A DNA stretch of 64,000 nt from JAFALK01 sp036500605. GTDB taxonomy: Bacteria > Pseudomonadota > Gammaproteobacteria > Burkholderiales > Burkholderiaceae_C. Numbering within the stretch: position 1 is the first letter of the stretch; every line of letters begins with the position of its first letter. The stretch spans positions 1-64,000 of the forward strand of contig DASYBU010000042.1 of the NCBI GenBank assembly GCA_036500605.1, read 5' to 3'. The position numbers and the translations under genes were made by a program. Shown here in pieces: positions 20,144-29,140 of this stretch. The notes below the pieces were generated by a model. That model ran no database searches. It worked only from the letters and a program-made list of their open reading frames with translations, and had not been told where the DNA came from.

Positions 20144-21016
20144 TCACTCAGGTTGCGGGACCAGCGGGGCGCCGCCGAGGCTCTGCTTCCGCCACGCGGT
20201 GGGCGACTCACCCAGCACGGCCTTGAACGCCCGCAAGAAACCCGCCTGGCTGTCATAGCCGACGCGCTCCGCGATCAGCTTGAGCGGCAGGTCCTGCCGC
20301 AGCAGCGCCTGCGCGACGCTGATGCGCCAGCGCATGAGGTAGTCGCCGGGCGTGGCATCAACCAGCTCCTTGAAGCCCGCAGCAAAACCGGCGCGCGACA
20401 TGCCGGCTTCCGCGGCGAGGTCTTCGAGCGTCCAGTGCCGCTCGGGCGCCGCGTGCATCGCGATCACCGCCCGGCCGATCTGCGGATGGCCCAGGCCGCG
20501 CAGGAAGCCCGGCGCCGCGCTGCCCTCGCTGAGCGCGTGGCGCAGCATCTCGATCAGCACCACCTCGAACAGCCGGTTCAGCACCTGCTGCCGGCCCGGT
20601 TGCTGCGTGAAGGCCTCGGAGAACAGCACCTCCAGCACCGGCGCGAATGACGGCAGCTGTGACAGCGGGCGAATGATGCGCTCGGGCAGCGCCAGCGCGA
20701 TCGGGTTGAAGGCCTTGTGCGCGAAGCTGACCGAAGCGCAGGCCAGATCGGCGCCCTCCTCGAGGTCAGCGTCGAGCCAATGCGAGAGCGGCCTCGCGTA
20801 GAACACCAGCACCGGCTCGCTCAGCTCGACCGAGAAGCCGGTGGCATCGCGAAGCCGCGTGCGCCCGCCGCGCATCAGGTGCAGATAGGCCATGCCGGCG
20901 CTGTCGCCGAAGGTCACGTTGCCGCAGAAGTTGCCGGTGAAGAACAGCTGCGCCTGCGCGTTGAAGTGATGGAGGAGCGGGCCGAGGGGGTCGGCGGCAT
21001 CGAGATCAGCAGACAT
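20144..21016 (-). CDS. AraC-family regulator with cupin-like N-terminus (copy 1)
   Basis: Transcriptional regulator, 290 aa. The N-terminal part matches the cupin_6/AraC_binding_2 style (GNVTFGDSAGMAYLHLMRGG), and the C-terminus has two HTHs (LEDLAAEAGMSRAGFAAGF and LIAERVGYDSQAGFLRAFKAVLGESPTAWR). It is divergent from the AhpD-like gene at 21125 with a 108-nt gap, so it probably controls that gene. The start at 21016 gives the canonical length. Confidence 0.92.
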   Translation of the reverse strand: MSADLDAADPLGPLLHHFNAQAQLFFTGNFCGNVTFGDSAGMAYLHLMRGGRTRLRDATGFSVELSEPVLVFYARPLSHWLDADLEEGADLACASVSFAHKAFNPIALALPERIIRPLSQLPSFAPVLEVLFSEAFTQQPGRQQVLNRLFEVVLIEMLRHALSEGSAAPGFLRGLGHPQIGRAVIAMHAAPERHWTLEDLAAEAGMSRAGFAAGFKELVDATPGDYLMRWRISVAQALLRQDLPLKLIAERVGYDSQAGFLRAFKAVLGESPTAWRKQSLGGAPLVPQPE

Positions 21017-21124
21017 TGGACGATTGTTGAACAAAGCTGGACGCCATGCGAACTGCCGTGAGCGCTGAATTTTTAAAGTCCATTCCGTCGGCTCCCTCGA
21101 CATCAACTTCAAGGAAACATCATC

Positions 21125-21676
21125 ATGTCCGCTCCCGTCATTGCTCCGGTCACCCTCGCCTCCGCCGCTCCGAAGGCCGCTGCCACGCTGAACGCCGTGA
21201 AGGCCAAGATCGGCATGATCCCGAACCTCTATGCCACGCTGGCTCAGTCGCCCGCCGCGCTGGATGCGCTGCTCGCGATCAACACCGCCGTGAGCGAAGG
21301 CACGCTGAGCGGCGCCGAGCGCGAGATCATCTCGCTGGCCACCGCGCAGGTGAACGGCTGCCAGTATTGCCTCTCGGCCCACACGCTGATGGGCAAAGGC
21401 GCCGGCCTCTCGGCCGAGCAGATTTTGAAGGCTCGCAGCGGCAGCGGCAACTCGGCTCGTCAGGCAGCCATCGCCAGCTTTGCGCAGAGCCTGCTGACGC
21501 ATCGCGGTCATGTGGCCGAGGCCGAGGTGGCGAGCGCCCGCGACGCCGGCCTCAGTGACGGCGAACTGATGGAGATCGTGGTCGGCGTCGCCGCCAACAC
21601 GCTCACGAACTTCGCCAACAACCTCGCGAAGACGACGCTCGACTTCCCGGCCGTTGCGCTTCAATTGCCGGCTTGA
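21125..21676 (+). CDS. Carboxymuconolactone decarboxylase / AhpD-like protein
   Basis: Alpha-helical CMD-fold protein, 183 aa, of the alkylhydroperoxidase AhpD-like branch. The redox pair is present in NGCQYCLSAHTLMGKGAGLS (CxxC followed by H). A GGAA-containing ribosome site precedes the ATG. AhpD proteins use this pair for peroxide or thiol redox chemistry. It is flanked by two AraC genes: one is divergent and one converges with a 16-nt overlap at the 3' end. Confidence 0.92.
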   Translation: MSAPVIAPVTLASAAPKAAATLNAVKAKIGMIPNLYATLAQSPAALDALLAINTAVSEGTLSGAEREIISLATAQVNGCQYCLSAHTLMGKGAGLSAEQILKARSGSGNSARQAAIASFAQSLLTHRGHVAEAEVASARDAGLSDGELMEIVVGVAANTLTNFANNLAKTTLDFPAVALQLPA

Positions 21677-22599
21677 TGAGAGGCCGCACCGGCCGCCGCC
21701 CGATAGGCCTTCGGCGAGTGGCCGGTCATGCGCTTGAAGGCGTTGCTGAAGGCGCTCTCCGAGCCATAGCCGAGGTCTTCTGCAATCACGGCGACCGGCT
21801 TGCTTTTTTCTTCCCGCAGGCTGCGCTCGGCCAGGCGCATGCGCCATTCGGCGAGATAGCTCAGCGGCGCCACGCCAGCACTTGTCCTGAAGCGCAGCGC
21901 GAACGTGGTTCGCGACATCGCGCAGGCCTCGGCCAGCTCTTCGAGATGCCAGGCTCGCGCCGGATCGCCATGCATCAGCCGCAGCGCCGGCGCAATGCGT
22001 GGATCACTCAAGGCCCGCAGCCATCCCGACATCGGATCCGAAGTCTGCAAATGCGCGCGCAGGATCTGGATGAAGAGCAGTTGCGCGAGCTGCGCCGAGG
22101 CCAGCTGCGCCCCCGGCAGATCGGCCGCGCGCTCGTTCACCAGTTGCTCCAGCAGCCACCGAAAACTCGTGGCCTGCGGCGATGCGGCCGGCACGCGGAT
22201 CCACGGCGGCAGCACATCGGACAGCAGCCGGCCGCTGGCCTGATCGAGCAGCACATGGCCGCCGATGTGCGCGAAGTCCTCGCCCTCGCCGATGCTGCCC
22301 ACTGGATTCCGGCCGCCCGAGAACACGCTCATCGCATCGAGCGGCTCGACATCGAGCTCGCTGCACAACACGAAGGAGCGCTTCGCGGTCAGCAGGCCCA
22401 CGTCGCCGGTGTCGAAGCGGACGGGCTCGGCTTCGCCATCAATCGCCACCCAGCACGCGCCCTTCACCACCGCGAAGAACTTGATCTTGTCGGGCGCCGG
22501 AAAGCGCAAGGCCCAGCGGCCACCGGCCGTGAAGCCGCCCGTCACCAGCGATTCGGCGCGGGTGACCTTCAAGATGTCGGAAAAAGGATCTGCGCTCAT
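21661..22599 (-). CDS. AraC-family regulator with cupin-like N-terminus (copy 2)
   Basis: Transcriptional regulator, 312 aa, same architecture as the neighbour at 20144: cupin_6-like N-terminus (KFFAVVKGACWVAIDGE) and two C-terminal HTHs (LEELAEACAMSRTTFALRF and VIAEDLGYGSESAFSNAFKR). It is divergent from the extended SDR gene at 22719 with a 119-nt gap, the usual arrangement for a regulator and its target. The two AraC proteins are related but clearly diverged. Confidence 0.92.
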   Translation of the reverse strand: MSADPFSDILKVTRAESLVTGGFTAGGRWALRFPAPDKIKFFAVVKGACWVAIDGEAEPVRFDTGDVGLLTAKRSFVLCSELDVEPLDAMSVFSGGRNPVGSIGEGEDFAHIGGHVLLDQASGRLLSDVLPPWIRVPAASPQATSFRWLLEQLVNERAADLPGAQLASAQLAQLLFIQILRAHLQTSDPMSGWLRALSDPRIAPALRLMHGDPARAWHLEELAEACAMSRTTFALRFRTSAGVAPLSYLAEWRMRLAERSLREEKSKPVAVIAEDLGYGSESAFSNAFKRMTGHSPKAYRAAAGAASHQAGN

Positions 22600-22718
22600 G
22601 TCCGCACTATCGCGCAAGTAAGCCGCACTCTGGCGCATTAACAATCCGGACCTTGGGGCCTAAGCTGACGATCGTCGCCGGGAACATCCTCCGTTCCCGG
22701 ACTCAGCCCAAGGTCCCC

Positions 22719-23753
22719 ATGAGCATCCAGGAAACACAAGTTCTCGTCACCGGAGGAACCGGATTCATCGCGCAGCATTGCATCCTCGTGCTGCTGAAGC
22801 ACGGCTACCGCGTGCGCACCACGGTCCGATTCTTGACCCGCGAGGCCGAGGTGCGCGAGCACCTGCGTGTGGGCGGTGCGGAGCCCGGCGATCGCCTCAG
22901 CTTCGTCGTTGCCGACCTCAGTTCAGATCAAGGCTGGGCCGAGGCCGCAGCCGGCTGCACGTACGTGATGCACGGCGCTTCACCAACGCCCTCCGGCACC
23001 CAGACGAACGAAGACGAGTGGGTGCGCCCCGCCGTCGACGGCAATCTGCGCGTGCTGCGTGCAGCGCGCGATGCGGGCGTCAAACGCGTGGTGCTGACCT
23101 CGGCCTTCGGCGCCATCTGCGCAGGCCACGGCCCCATGAAGCGGCCATTCAACGACGACGACTGGAGCGATCTCACCAGCAAGAACGTCTGGCCGTACCA
23201 GAAGTCCAAGACGCTCTCCGAGCGAGCAGCGTGGGACTTCATCACCCGCGAAGGCCGCGGCATGGAGCTCTCGGCCGTCAACCCCGTGGCCGTGCTGGGG
23301 CCGGTGCTCGGTGCCGACTATTCGCACTCCATCCGCCTCATCAAGAACATGCTGGCGGGCCAGCCCGGCGCACCCAAGATCAACTCGGGTTTTGTCGACG
23401 TCCGCGACGTGGCGGAGCTGCATCTGCTGGCGATGACGCACCCGGCTGCCAAGGGTCAGCGCTTCATCGCGATTGCCGGCGAGAGCCTGTGGATGGCCGA
23501 GGTCGCGAAGGTGCTGAAGGCCCGCATGGGGCTGATCGCCTGCAAGGTCTCGACGCGTGTGTTGCCGAGCTGGGTGGTGCGGCTGGGCGCGCTGAAAGAT
23601 CCGGCCTTGAGAGGCGCAGTGCCGCTGCTGGGTTTGAACCTCAACGCGACGAGCGCCAAGGCCATCCGCCTGCTCGGCTGGTCACCGCGCTCGCGGGAGG
23701 AGGCGATTGTGGCGACGGCGGAGAGTTTGGATCGGTTGGGGTTGCTGGGGTAA
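22719..23753 (+). CDS. NAD-dependent epimerase/dehydratase, dihydroflavonol-reductase-like
   Basis: Extended SDR, 344 aa. The Rossmann motif is VTGGTGFIAQHCI at the N-terminus and the active site YQKSK (Y-x3-K) follows NVWP. The family includes dihydroflavonol-4-reductase-like and methylglyoxal/aldehyde reductases that reduce carbonyls with NADPH. It is divergent from the AraC regulator upstream, which probably controls it. The substrate is unknown. Confidence 0.9.
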   Translation: MSIQETQVLVTGGTGFIAQHCILVLLKHGYRVRTTVRFLTREAEVREHLRVGGAEPGDRLSFVVADLSSDQGWAEAAAGCTYVMHGASPTPSGTQTNEDEWVRPAVDGNLRVLRAARDAGVKRVVLTSAFGAICAGHGPMKRPFNDDDWSDLTSKNVWPYQKSKTLSERAAWDFITREGRGMELSAVNPVAVLGPVLGADYSHSIRLIKNMLAGQPGAPKINSGFVDVRDVAELHLLAMTHPAAKGQRFIAIAGESLWMAEVAKVLKARMGLIACKVSTRVLPSWVVRLGALKDPALRGAVPLLGLNLNATSAKAIRLLGWSPRSREEAIVATAESLDRLGLLG

Positions 23754-23851
23754 TGGGGTTTAGCCGACTCCAGGCTTCTCCGGCACTCTACTTCGGCGCT
23801 GTCCTGCGGTCCAGGTACGGGGGCCAAGGTCTTGAGTTTGAGCCCATAGCC

Positions 23852-24235
23852 TCAAAGGCCAACCCCGCCGACAACGCGAACGGGCTTGCCGGTGACGCCG
23901 GCAATGTGCGCCGCGGCAATCGACACCTGAGCGTCGTTGGCGGAGCGGCCGATCGTGATCCTCCGTCCTCCTCTCAACGCCAGACTCAGCACCCACCACT
24001 CCATGCGCTTGCCGTTGACGAAGTGCTTAACGTCGATTGAATTCACCGAAGAGAAGGACACCACAGTCCTGCCGGACCGGGCAACGACTTGGGAGCGCTT
24101 GTCGAAAGCCACGCGCCAACCGTCTGCGTCCAGAACAAGACCCTGTTCATCTTCCGTTTCGATCTCGACCCGCGAGAACACGACGAGAAAGCCGCCGGGC
24201 ATCCAGGCCAGGATCCGCTTCAGGCGAAACCTCAT
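23852..24235 (-). CDS. Conserved hypothetical protein
   Basis: Unrecognised protein of 127 aa. A basic N-terminal segment (MRFRLKRILAWMPGGFLVVF) is followed by alternating beta-strand-like sequence (VEIETEDEQGLVLDADGWRV, RTVVSFSSVNSIDVKHFVNG) with no clear motif. It starts 16 nt after the stop of the prolyl oligopeptidase gene and is likely co-transcribed. I used ATG 24235; a TTG two codons upstream is possible. It could be a small membrane-associated or PH-like protein, but I have no family assignment. Confidence 0.6.
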   Translation of the reverse strand: MRFRLKRILAWMPGGFLVVFSRVEIETEDEQGLVLDADGWRVAFDKRSQVVARSGRTVVSFSSVNSIDVKHFVNGKRMEWWVLSLALRGGRRITIGRSANDAQVSIAAAHIAGVTGKPVRVVGGVGL

Positions 24236-24251
24236 GCGCAACGAATCTTCA

Positions 24252-26414
24252 TCACTGCCCCATCAACTGCCGCGTGAAGTACGTGAATTCAATCGCGCTC
24301 GTATGCGCGCGCTGCGTCAGGTTCGCGCCCGCGCCGTGCCCGCCTTCGATCACCTCGTAGTAGTAATACGGGATGCCGAATTCCGAGAGCCGCGCCGCAA
24401 ACTTGCGCGCATGCTGAGGGCCGACGCGATCGTCCTTGGTGGTCGTCCAGACCAGCGCGCGCGGGTAGGTCACGTCGCGATGCAGGTTGTTGTACGGCGA
24501 GATCTTGGCGAGGAAGGTGCGCTCCTCCGGGTTGGCGACCGAGCCGTATTCGCCGACCCATGAGGCGCCCGCAGCAATCTGCTCGTAGCGCAGCATGTCG
24601 AGCAGCGGCACCTGGATGTCCACCGCGGCCCAGAGCTCGGGGTGCTGCGTCATTTCAACCCCCATCAACAGGCCGCCGTTGGAGCCGCCCATGATGCCCA
24701 GGCGCTGCGGGCTGGTGATCTTGCGGGCGATCAGGTCGCGCGCGACGGCGGTGAAATCGTCATAGATGATCTGGCGCTTGGTCTTCAAGCCGGCCTCATG
24801 CCATGCGGGGCCGAACTCGCCACCGCCGCGGATATTGGCCACGACGTAGACACCGCCCTGCTCCAGCCAGAGCTTGCCGGTGGTGGCCAGGTAGCTCGGC
24901 GCCATCGAGGCTTCGAAACCACCGTAGGCATACAGGATCGTCGGGTGGCTGCCGTCGAGCGCCATGTCCTTCGGGTGGACGATGAAGTACGGGATCTTGG
25001 TGCCGTCGGTCGAGGCGGCTTCGAACTGCTCGACCACATCCTTCGAGCCGTCGAACTGCGCGGGCAAGGCGCGCAGCTTCGTGGTCTGCGCCTTCGCGGT
25101 GTCCACGCGCCATTGGCTTTGCGGCTGCAGATAGCCGGCGATCGACAGATAGGCCGCGGAGGAATGCGAGGCGGCATCGACGATGTGGACGGCCGTGTTG
25201 TCGGGGACGGCGATCCGCGTGGATTGCCATTGGCCGTCGCGGCTGCGCGTGAACAGCGCGGCGCGGCCGCGGACGTTGTCGAGCGTGGTGACGACGAGGC
25301 CGTTCTTCGTGTTCGTCACTTCCTCGATCGACTGACGCGAATTCGGCGTGAAGATCAGCGTCGGGTGCAGCGCGTCAGGCTTGGCGGCAGCCTGCGCCAG
25401 GTCGATCGAGACGAGCGAACCCTGCGCCACCTTGACGTCGCCGGCCTGCCAGTCCTGGTTCAGGCGGACGATCAACTGACCGTCGAACAAAGCCTCCAGG
25501 CGCATCTTGAGCGGCAGGCCCAGCTTCTTCACACCGGTGGGCGTGATCAGGTGGGCCTCGAATTCAAAGAAGGTCACCGCGCGAACAATCATCGAGGCCT
25601 GGTGGCCGGTGGCATCGGTGAAGGTTTGTGCATCCGCACCCAGATCAGTCGGCTCGCCGCGGAAGACCTCGACAGCCGCCGACAAGGCCTGGCCGCGACG
25701 CAGCCGCTTGACGACGTACGGATAGCCGGAGCTGGTCAGCTCGCCCGCCTTCCATTCGCGCGAAACCAGCAGCGTGTTCGGGGTCTCCCACGCGCTGCTC
25801 TGCTTGCCCTTGGGCAGGTGGAAGCCCTTGCTGCCCAGGAACTGCGCCTTCTTCAGATCGAACTCGCGCACGGTGACTGCATCTTCGCCGCCGTCCGACA
25901 GTTCGAGCAGGCACAGGTTCTCGTGCTGCGGATTGCAGTTGGCCGCGTGCCAGACCCAATTGGCATGCTCGGCCTTCGCGACCTTGTCGAGATCGAGCAC
26001 CGTCTTCCAGTGCGGCGCGCCGCCCGCGTCGTAGTCCTGTGCCGTGGTCATGCGCCAGATGCCGCGCACATGCGTGGCGTCTTGCCAGAAGTTGAACAGC
26101 TTGCCGTCGATCTGGCGCGCGAAGGGGATGCGGTCGCTGGTCTGCGCAATCGCCAGCGCTTGCTCATGGAAGCGTGCAAAACGCGGGTCAGCTTCGAGCA
26201 CCTGGAGCGTCTTCTCGTTCTCCTTGTGCACCCAGCTCATGGCCTCGGGGCTGTCGACTTTCTCGAGCCAGAGGTAGGGGTCGTCGGTCGTTGAAGGCGC
26301 GGTTGCAGGAGTGGCTGCAGCAGTGGCGGCAGGCGTGGCTTGCTGCGCCATCGCGGAGGCGCCGGCAAGGGCGAGCACCGTGGCGCTCAGTGCAATCAGT
26401 GGCAGGCGTGACAT
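24252..26414 (-). CDS. Secreted prolyl oligopeptidase family serine peptidase
   Basis: S9 family peptidase, 720 aa, with a signal peptide (LIALSATVLALAGASAMA) and an Ala/Thr/Pro-rich linker, so probably periplasmic. The beta-propeller opens with DPYLWLEKVDSPEAMSWV and the catalytic domain has GGSNGG with S578, DDRVGPQHA with D662 and EGGHGAG with H693. It cleaves short peptides after proline or related residues by family knowledge. A small hypothetical gene follows with a short gap. Confidence 0.94.
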   Translation of the reverse strand: MSRLPLIALSATVLALAGASAMAQQATPAATAAATPATAPSTTDDPYLWLEKVDSPEAMSWVHKENEKTLQVLEADPRFARFHEQALAIAQTSDRIPFARQIDGKLFNFWQDATHVRGIWRMTTAQDYDAGGAPHWKTVLDLDKVAKAEHANWVWHAANCNPQHENLCLLELSDGGEDAVTVREFDLKKAQFLGSKGFHLPKGKQSSAWETPNTLLVSREWKAGELTSSGYPYVVKRLRRGQALSAAVEVFRGEPTDLGADAQTFTDATGHQASMIVRAVTFFEFEAHLITPTGVKKLGLPLKMRLEALFDGQLIVRLNQDWQAGDVKVAQGSLVSIDLAQAAAKPDALHPTLIFTPNSRQSIEEVTNTKNGLVVTTLDNVRGRAALFTRSRDGQWQSTRIAVPDNTAVHIVDAASHSSAAYLSIAGYLQPQSQWRVDTAKAQTTKLRALPAQFDGSKDVVEQFEAASTDGTKIPYFIVHPKDMALDGSHPTILYAYGGFEASMAPSYLATTGKLWLEQGGVYVVANIRGGGEFGPAWHEAGLKTKRQIIYDDFTAVARDLIARKITSPQRLGIMGGSNGGLLMGVEMTQHPELWAAVDIQVPLLDMLRYEQIAAGASWVGEYGSVANPEERTFLAKISPYNNLHRDVTYPRALVWTTTKDDRVGPQHARKFAARLSEFGIPYYYYEVIEGGHGAGANLTQRAHTSAIEFTYFTRQLMGQ

Positions 26415-26529
26415 CCAGGCTCCCAAGCATGTGAATGGGGCCATTCTTTCAGCGCCGGGCCTGGGATGGCCTCAGGGTATCCCTGGGCGCCGACGCGTTG
26501 ACTCGGCTCCCGCAATTCGCCCTTCCTGC

Positions 26530-26781
26530 TCAGCGGTAGAAAGCCTCGACCGCGCCCTTGAGCTTCACGCACAGCGGCCGGCCCTTGCGGTCCAGGCTCT
26601 TGCCGGCGGGCACCTTGATCCAGCCTTCGCTGATGCAGTATTCATCCACATCGAAACGCTCCTTGCCGTTGAAGCGGATGCCGATGTCGTGCTCGAACAC
26701 GGCGGCCACGTGATGGGGGCTGCGCGGGTCGGCGGCGAGGTGGTCAGGGAGTTCGGGGCGTTCTTGTTGTGCGTCGGTCAT
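26530..26781 (-). CDS. DUF3297 family protein
   Basis: Small acidic protein of 83 aa (PELPDHLAADPRSPHHVAAV, IRFNGKERFDVDEYCISEGW) typical of DUF3297, which is common in proteobacteria and of unknown role. It starts 11 nt after the ligA stop and is probably in the same transcript. I chose ATG 26781 because conservation starts there. Confidence 0.88.
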   Translation of the reverse strand: MTDAQQERPELPDHLAADPRSPHHVAAVFEHDIGIRFNGKERFDVDEYCISEGWIKVPAGKSLDRKGRPLCVKLKGAVEAFYR

Positions 26782-26792
26782 GGTCGTCAGGT

Positions 26793-28844
26793 TCAAGTTG
26801 CAGCGGGCAGGGACAACAGGGCCAGCAGCCCCGCTTCATCGAGGATTGTCACACCGAGTTCGCGGGCCTTCTCCAACTTGGAGCCCGCCTCCTCGCCCGC
26901 GATCACGTAGTTCGTCTTCTTGGAGACCGAGCCGCTGACCTTGCCGCCGGCCGCTTCGATCATTTCCTTGGCCGCATCGCGAGCGAGCGTGGGCAGCGTG
27001 CCGGTCAGCACAAGCGTCTGCCCGGCCAGCAGTTGCGGGCCCTGCGCGGCGGCGGCGCCATCGGTCTCGGCCCAATGCATGCCGGCGGCGCGCAGTTGCT
27101 CCACCACCTCGCGGTTGTGCGCCTCGGCGAAGAAGGCGTGAATGCTCTGCGCCACGATCGGGCCGACATCGCGCACTTCAAGCAGTTGCTCGACCGTCGC
27201 GTCCATCAGCGCGTCGAGCTTGCCGAAATGCTTGGCCAGGTCCTTGGCCGTGGTCTCGCCGACCTGGCGGATGCCGAGGCCGAACAGGAAGCGCGCCAGC
27301 GTGGTGGACTTGCTCTTCTCCAGCGCATCGACGATGTTCTGCGCACTCTTCTCGGCCATGCGATCGAGCGCGGCGAGCTTGGCCACGCCGAGCTTGTAGA
27401 GGCCGGGCAGGCTCAGCACGATGCCGCTGTCCACGAGCTGGTCGACGAGCTTGTCGCCGAGGCCTTCGATGTCGAGCGCGCGGCGGCCGGCAAAGTGCAG
27501 AAAAGCCTGCTTGCGCTGCGCCGGGCAAAAGAGGCCGCCCGAGCAGCGGTGGTCGATGCCGCCCTTCTCTCTCACCACCGCGCTGCCGCAGACCGGGCAG
27601 GCGCGCGGCATGCGGAAGTTGGGCACATAAGCTTTACGTTCCCCGGCGAGCACGCCGACGATTTCCGGGATCACGTCACCGGCGCGGCGCACGATCACGC
27701 GGTCGCCGATGCGCACGCCCTTGCGGCGCAGCTCGAAGACGTTGTGCAGCGTGGCGTTGCTGACCGTCGTGCCGCCGACGAACACCGGCTCCAGCTTGGC
27801 CACCGGCGTGAGCTTGCCGGTGCGGCCGACCTGGATGTCGATCGCGTTGAGCGTGGTCAGCTGCTCCTGCGCCGGATACTTGTGCGCCACGGCCCAGCGC
27901 GGCTCGCGCGTGACAAAACCGAGGCGCTGCTGCAAGGCGCGGCTGTTGACCTTGTAGACGTTGCCGTCGATGTCAAACGGCAGCGCATCGCGCTTCTCGC
28001 CCATACGGTTGTGGAACTCCACCAAGCCCACCGAGCCCTTCACCACCACGCGATCCTCGCTGACGGGCAGGCCCATCGCGGCCATCGCGTCGAGCATCGC
28101 GCTGTGCGTCGCGGGGATATCCCAGCCCTGCACCTCACCCAGGCCGTAGGCGAAGAAGCTCAGCGGCTTTTTGGCCGCCAGCGCCGGGTCGAGCTGGCGC
28201 ACCGCGCCGGCCGCGGTGTTGCGCGGGTTGACGAAGGTTTTCTCGTTGGCCGCGCGCTGGCGTTCATTGAGCGCATCGAAATCATCGCGGCGCATGTAGA
28301 CCTCGCCGCGCACCTCGATCACGGGCGCGGTCACGCCCTTCAGGCGCAGCGGGATCTGGCCGACGGTGCGGATGTTCTGGGTCACGTCTTCGCCGGTCTC
28401 GCCGTCACCGCGCGTGGCGGCCTGCACCAGCACGCCGGCCTCGTAGCGCAGGTTGATGGCCAGGCCGTCGAACTTCAGTTCGGCGGCGTATTCGACGGGA
28501 GGCGAATCGGGGCCTAACTCCAATTCTCGGCGCACGCGGGCGTCGAAGGATTCGGCGCCCGTGGCTTCGGTATCGGTCTCGGTGCGGATCGACAGCATCG
28601 GCACCACATGGCGCACCGGCGCAAAGCCGTCCAGCATGCGGCCGATCACGCGTTGCGTGGGCGAATCGGGCGTCAGCAGTTCGGGGTGCGCGGCCTCGAG
28701 GGCCTGCAGTTCCTGGAACAGCTTGTCGTACTCGGCGTCGGGCAGTTCCGGAGCATCGAGCACGTAGTAAAGATGGGCGTGATGGTTCAGCTGCTCGCGC
28801 AGGGCGCTGGCGCGGGCGGCGGGCTGGGGATCGGCTTGGCTCAT
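26793..28844 (-). CDS. ligA: NAD-dependent DNA ligase
   Basis: Replicative DNA ligase, 683 aa (usual 670). The adenylation lysine is K124 in the ELKFDGLAI motif. It also has the Ia/OB domains, a Cys4 zinc site (CPVCGSAV and CSGGLFCPAQ), HhH region and a C-terminal BRCT domain (LVLTGTLPTLARDAAKEMIE). It joins Okazaki fragments and repair nicks with NAD as adenylyl donor. DUF3297 follows at 11 nt. Confidence 0.97.
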   Translation of the reverse strand: MSQADPQPAARASALREQLNHHAHLYYVLDAPELPDAEYDKLFQELQALEAAHPELLTPDSPTQRVIGRMLDGFAPVRHVVPMLSIRTETDTEATGAESFDARVRRELELGPDSPPVEYAAELKFDGLAINLRYEAGVLVQAATRGDGETGEDVTQNIRTVGQIPLRLKGVTAPVIEVRGEVYMRRDDFDALNERQRAANEKTFVNPRNTAAGAVRQLDPALAAKKPLSFFAYGLGEVQGWDIPATHSAMLDAMAAMGLPVSEDRVVVKGSVGLVEFHNRMGEKRDALPFDIDGNVYKVNSRALQQRLGFVTREPRWAVAHKYPAQEQLTTLNAIDIQVGRTGKLTPVAKLEPVFVGGTTVSNATLHNVFELRRKGVRIGDRVIVRRAGDVIPEIVGVLAGERKAYVPNFRMPRACPVCGSAVVREKGGIDHRCSGGLFCPAQRKQAFLHFAGRRALDIEGLGDKLVDQLVDSGIVLSLPGLYKLGVAKLAALDRMAEKSAQNIVDALEKSKSTTLARFLFGLGIRQVGETTAKDLAKHFGKLDALMDATVEQLLEVRDVGPIVAQSIHAFFAEAHNREVVEQLRAAGMHWAETDGAAAAQGPQLLAGQTLVLTGTLPTLARDAAKEMIEAAGGKVSGSVSKKTNYVIAGEEAGSKLEKARELGVTILDEAGLLALLSLPAAT

Positions 28845-28922
28845 GTGTGCATTGTGGCTTGACGCCCGATTCTCCCCGGCTCGCTCTCGGCGCATTCACG
28901 AGGGCCTGAATGCAATTTTTTT

Positions 28923-28992
28923 ACATGGATGAACAGGATGCACAGGATAAATGCGGCTTGGCTGTTATCTCGTGCATCCTGTTCATCCATGT
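28923..28992. repeat. Palindromic repeat element (copy 2)
   Basis: Perfect 21-bp inverted repeat: 28923-28943 is the reverse complement of 28972-28992, with a 28-nt centre. The arm begins ACATGGATGAACAGGATG, matching copy 1 at 15569-15761 except for one base of the core. It lies in the gap between ligA and the hybrid kinase. Confidence 0.85.
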
Positions 28993-29140
28993 TCAAACCT
29001 GTATTTGTTCAGGCCTGCTTCAGTGGCCCGAGCGGGAGTCCGCTAACGCCCATGTTCCAGTGATATCGGCGCGACAGCCGATTGCTGCCAACAAGCGCTT
29101 GTGCTCAACTCGGCGCAGAACAATCCTCAGGGAGTGTGCT

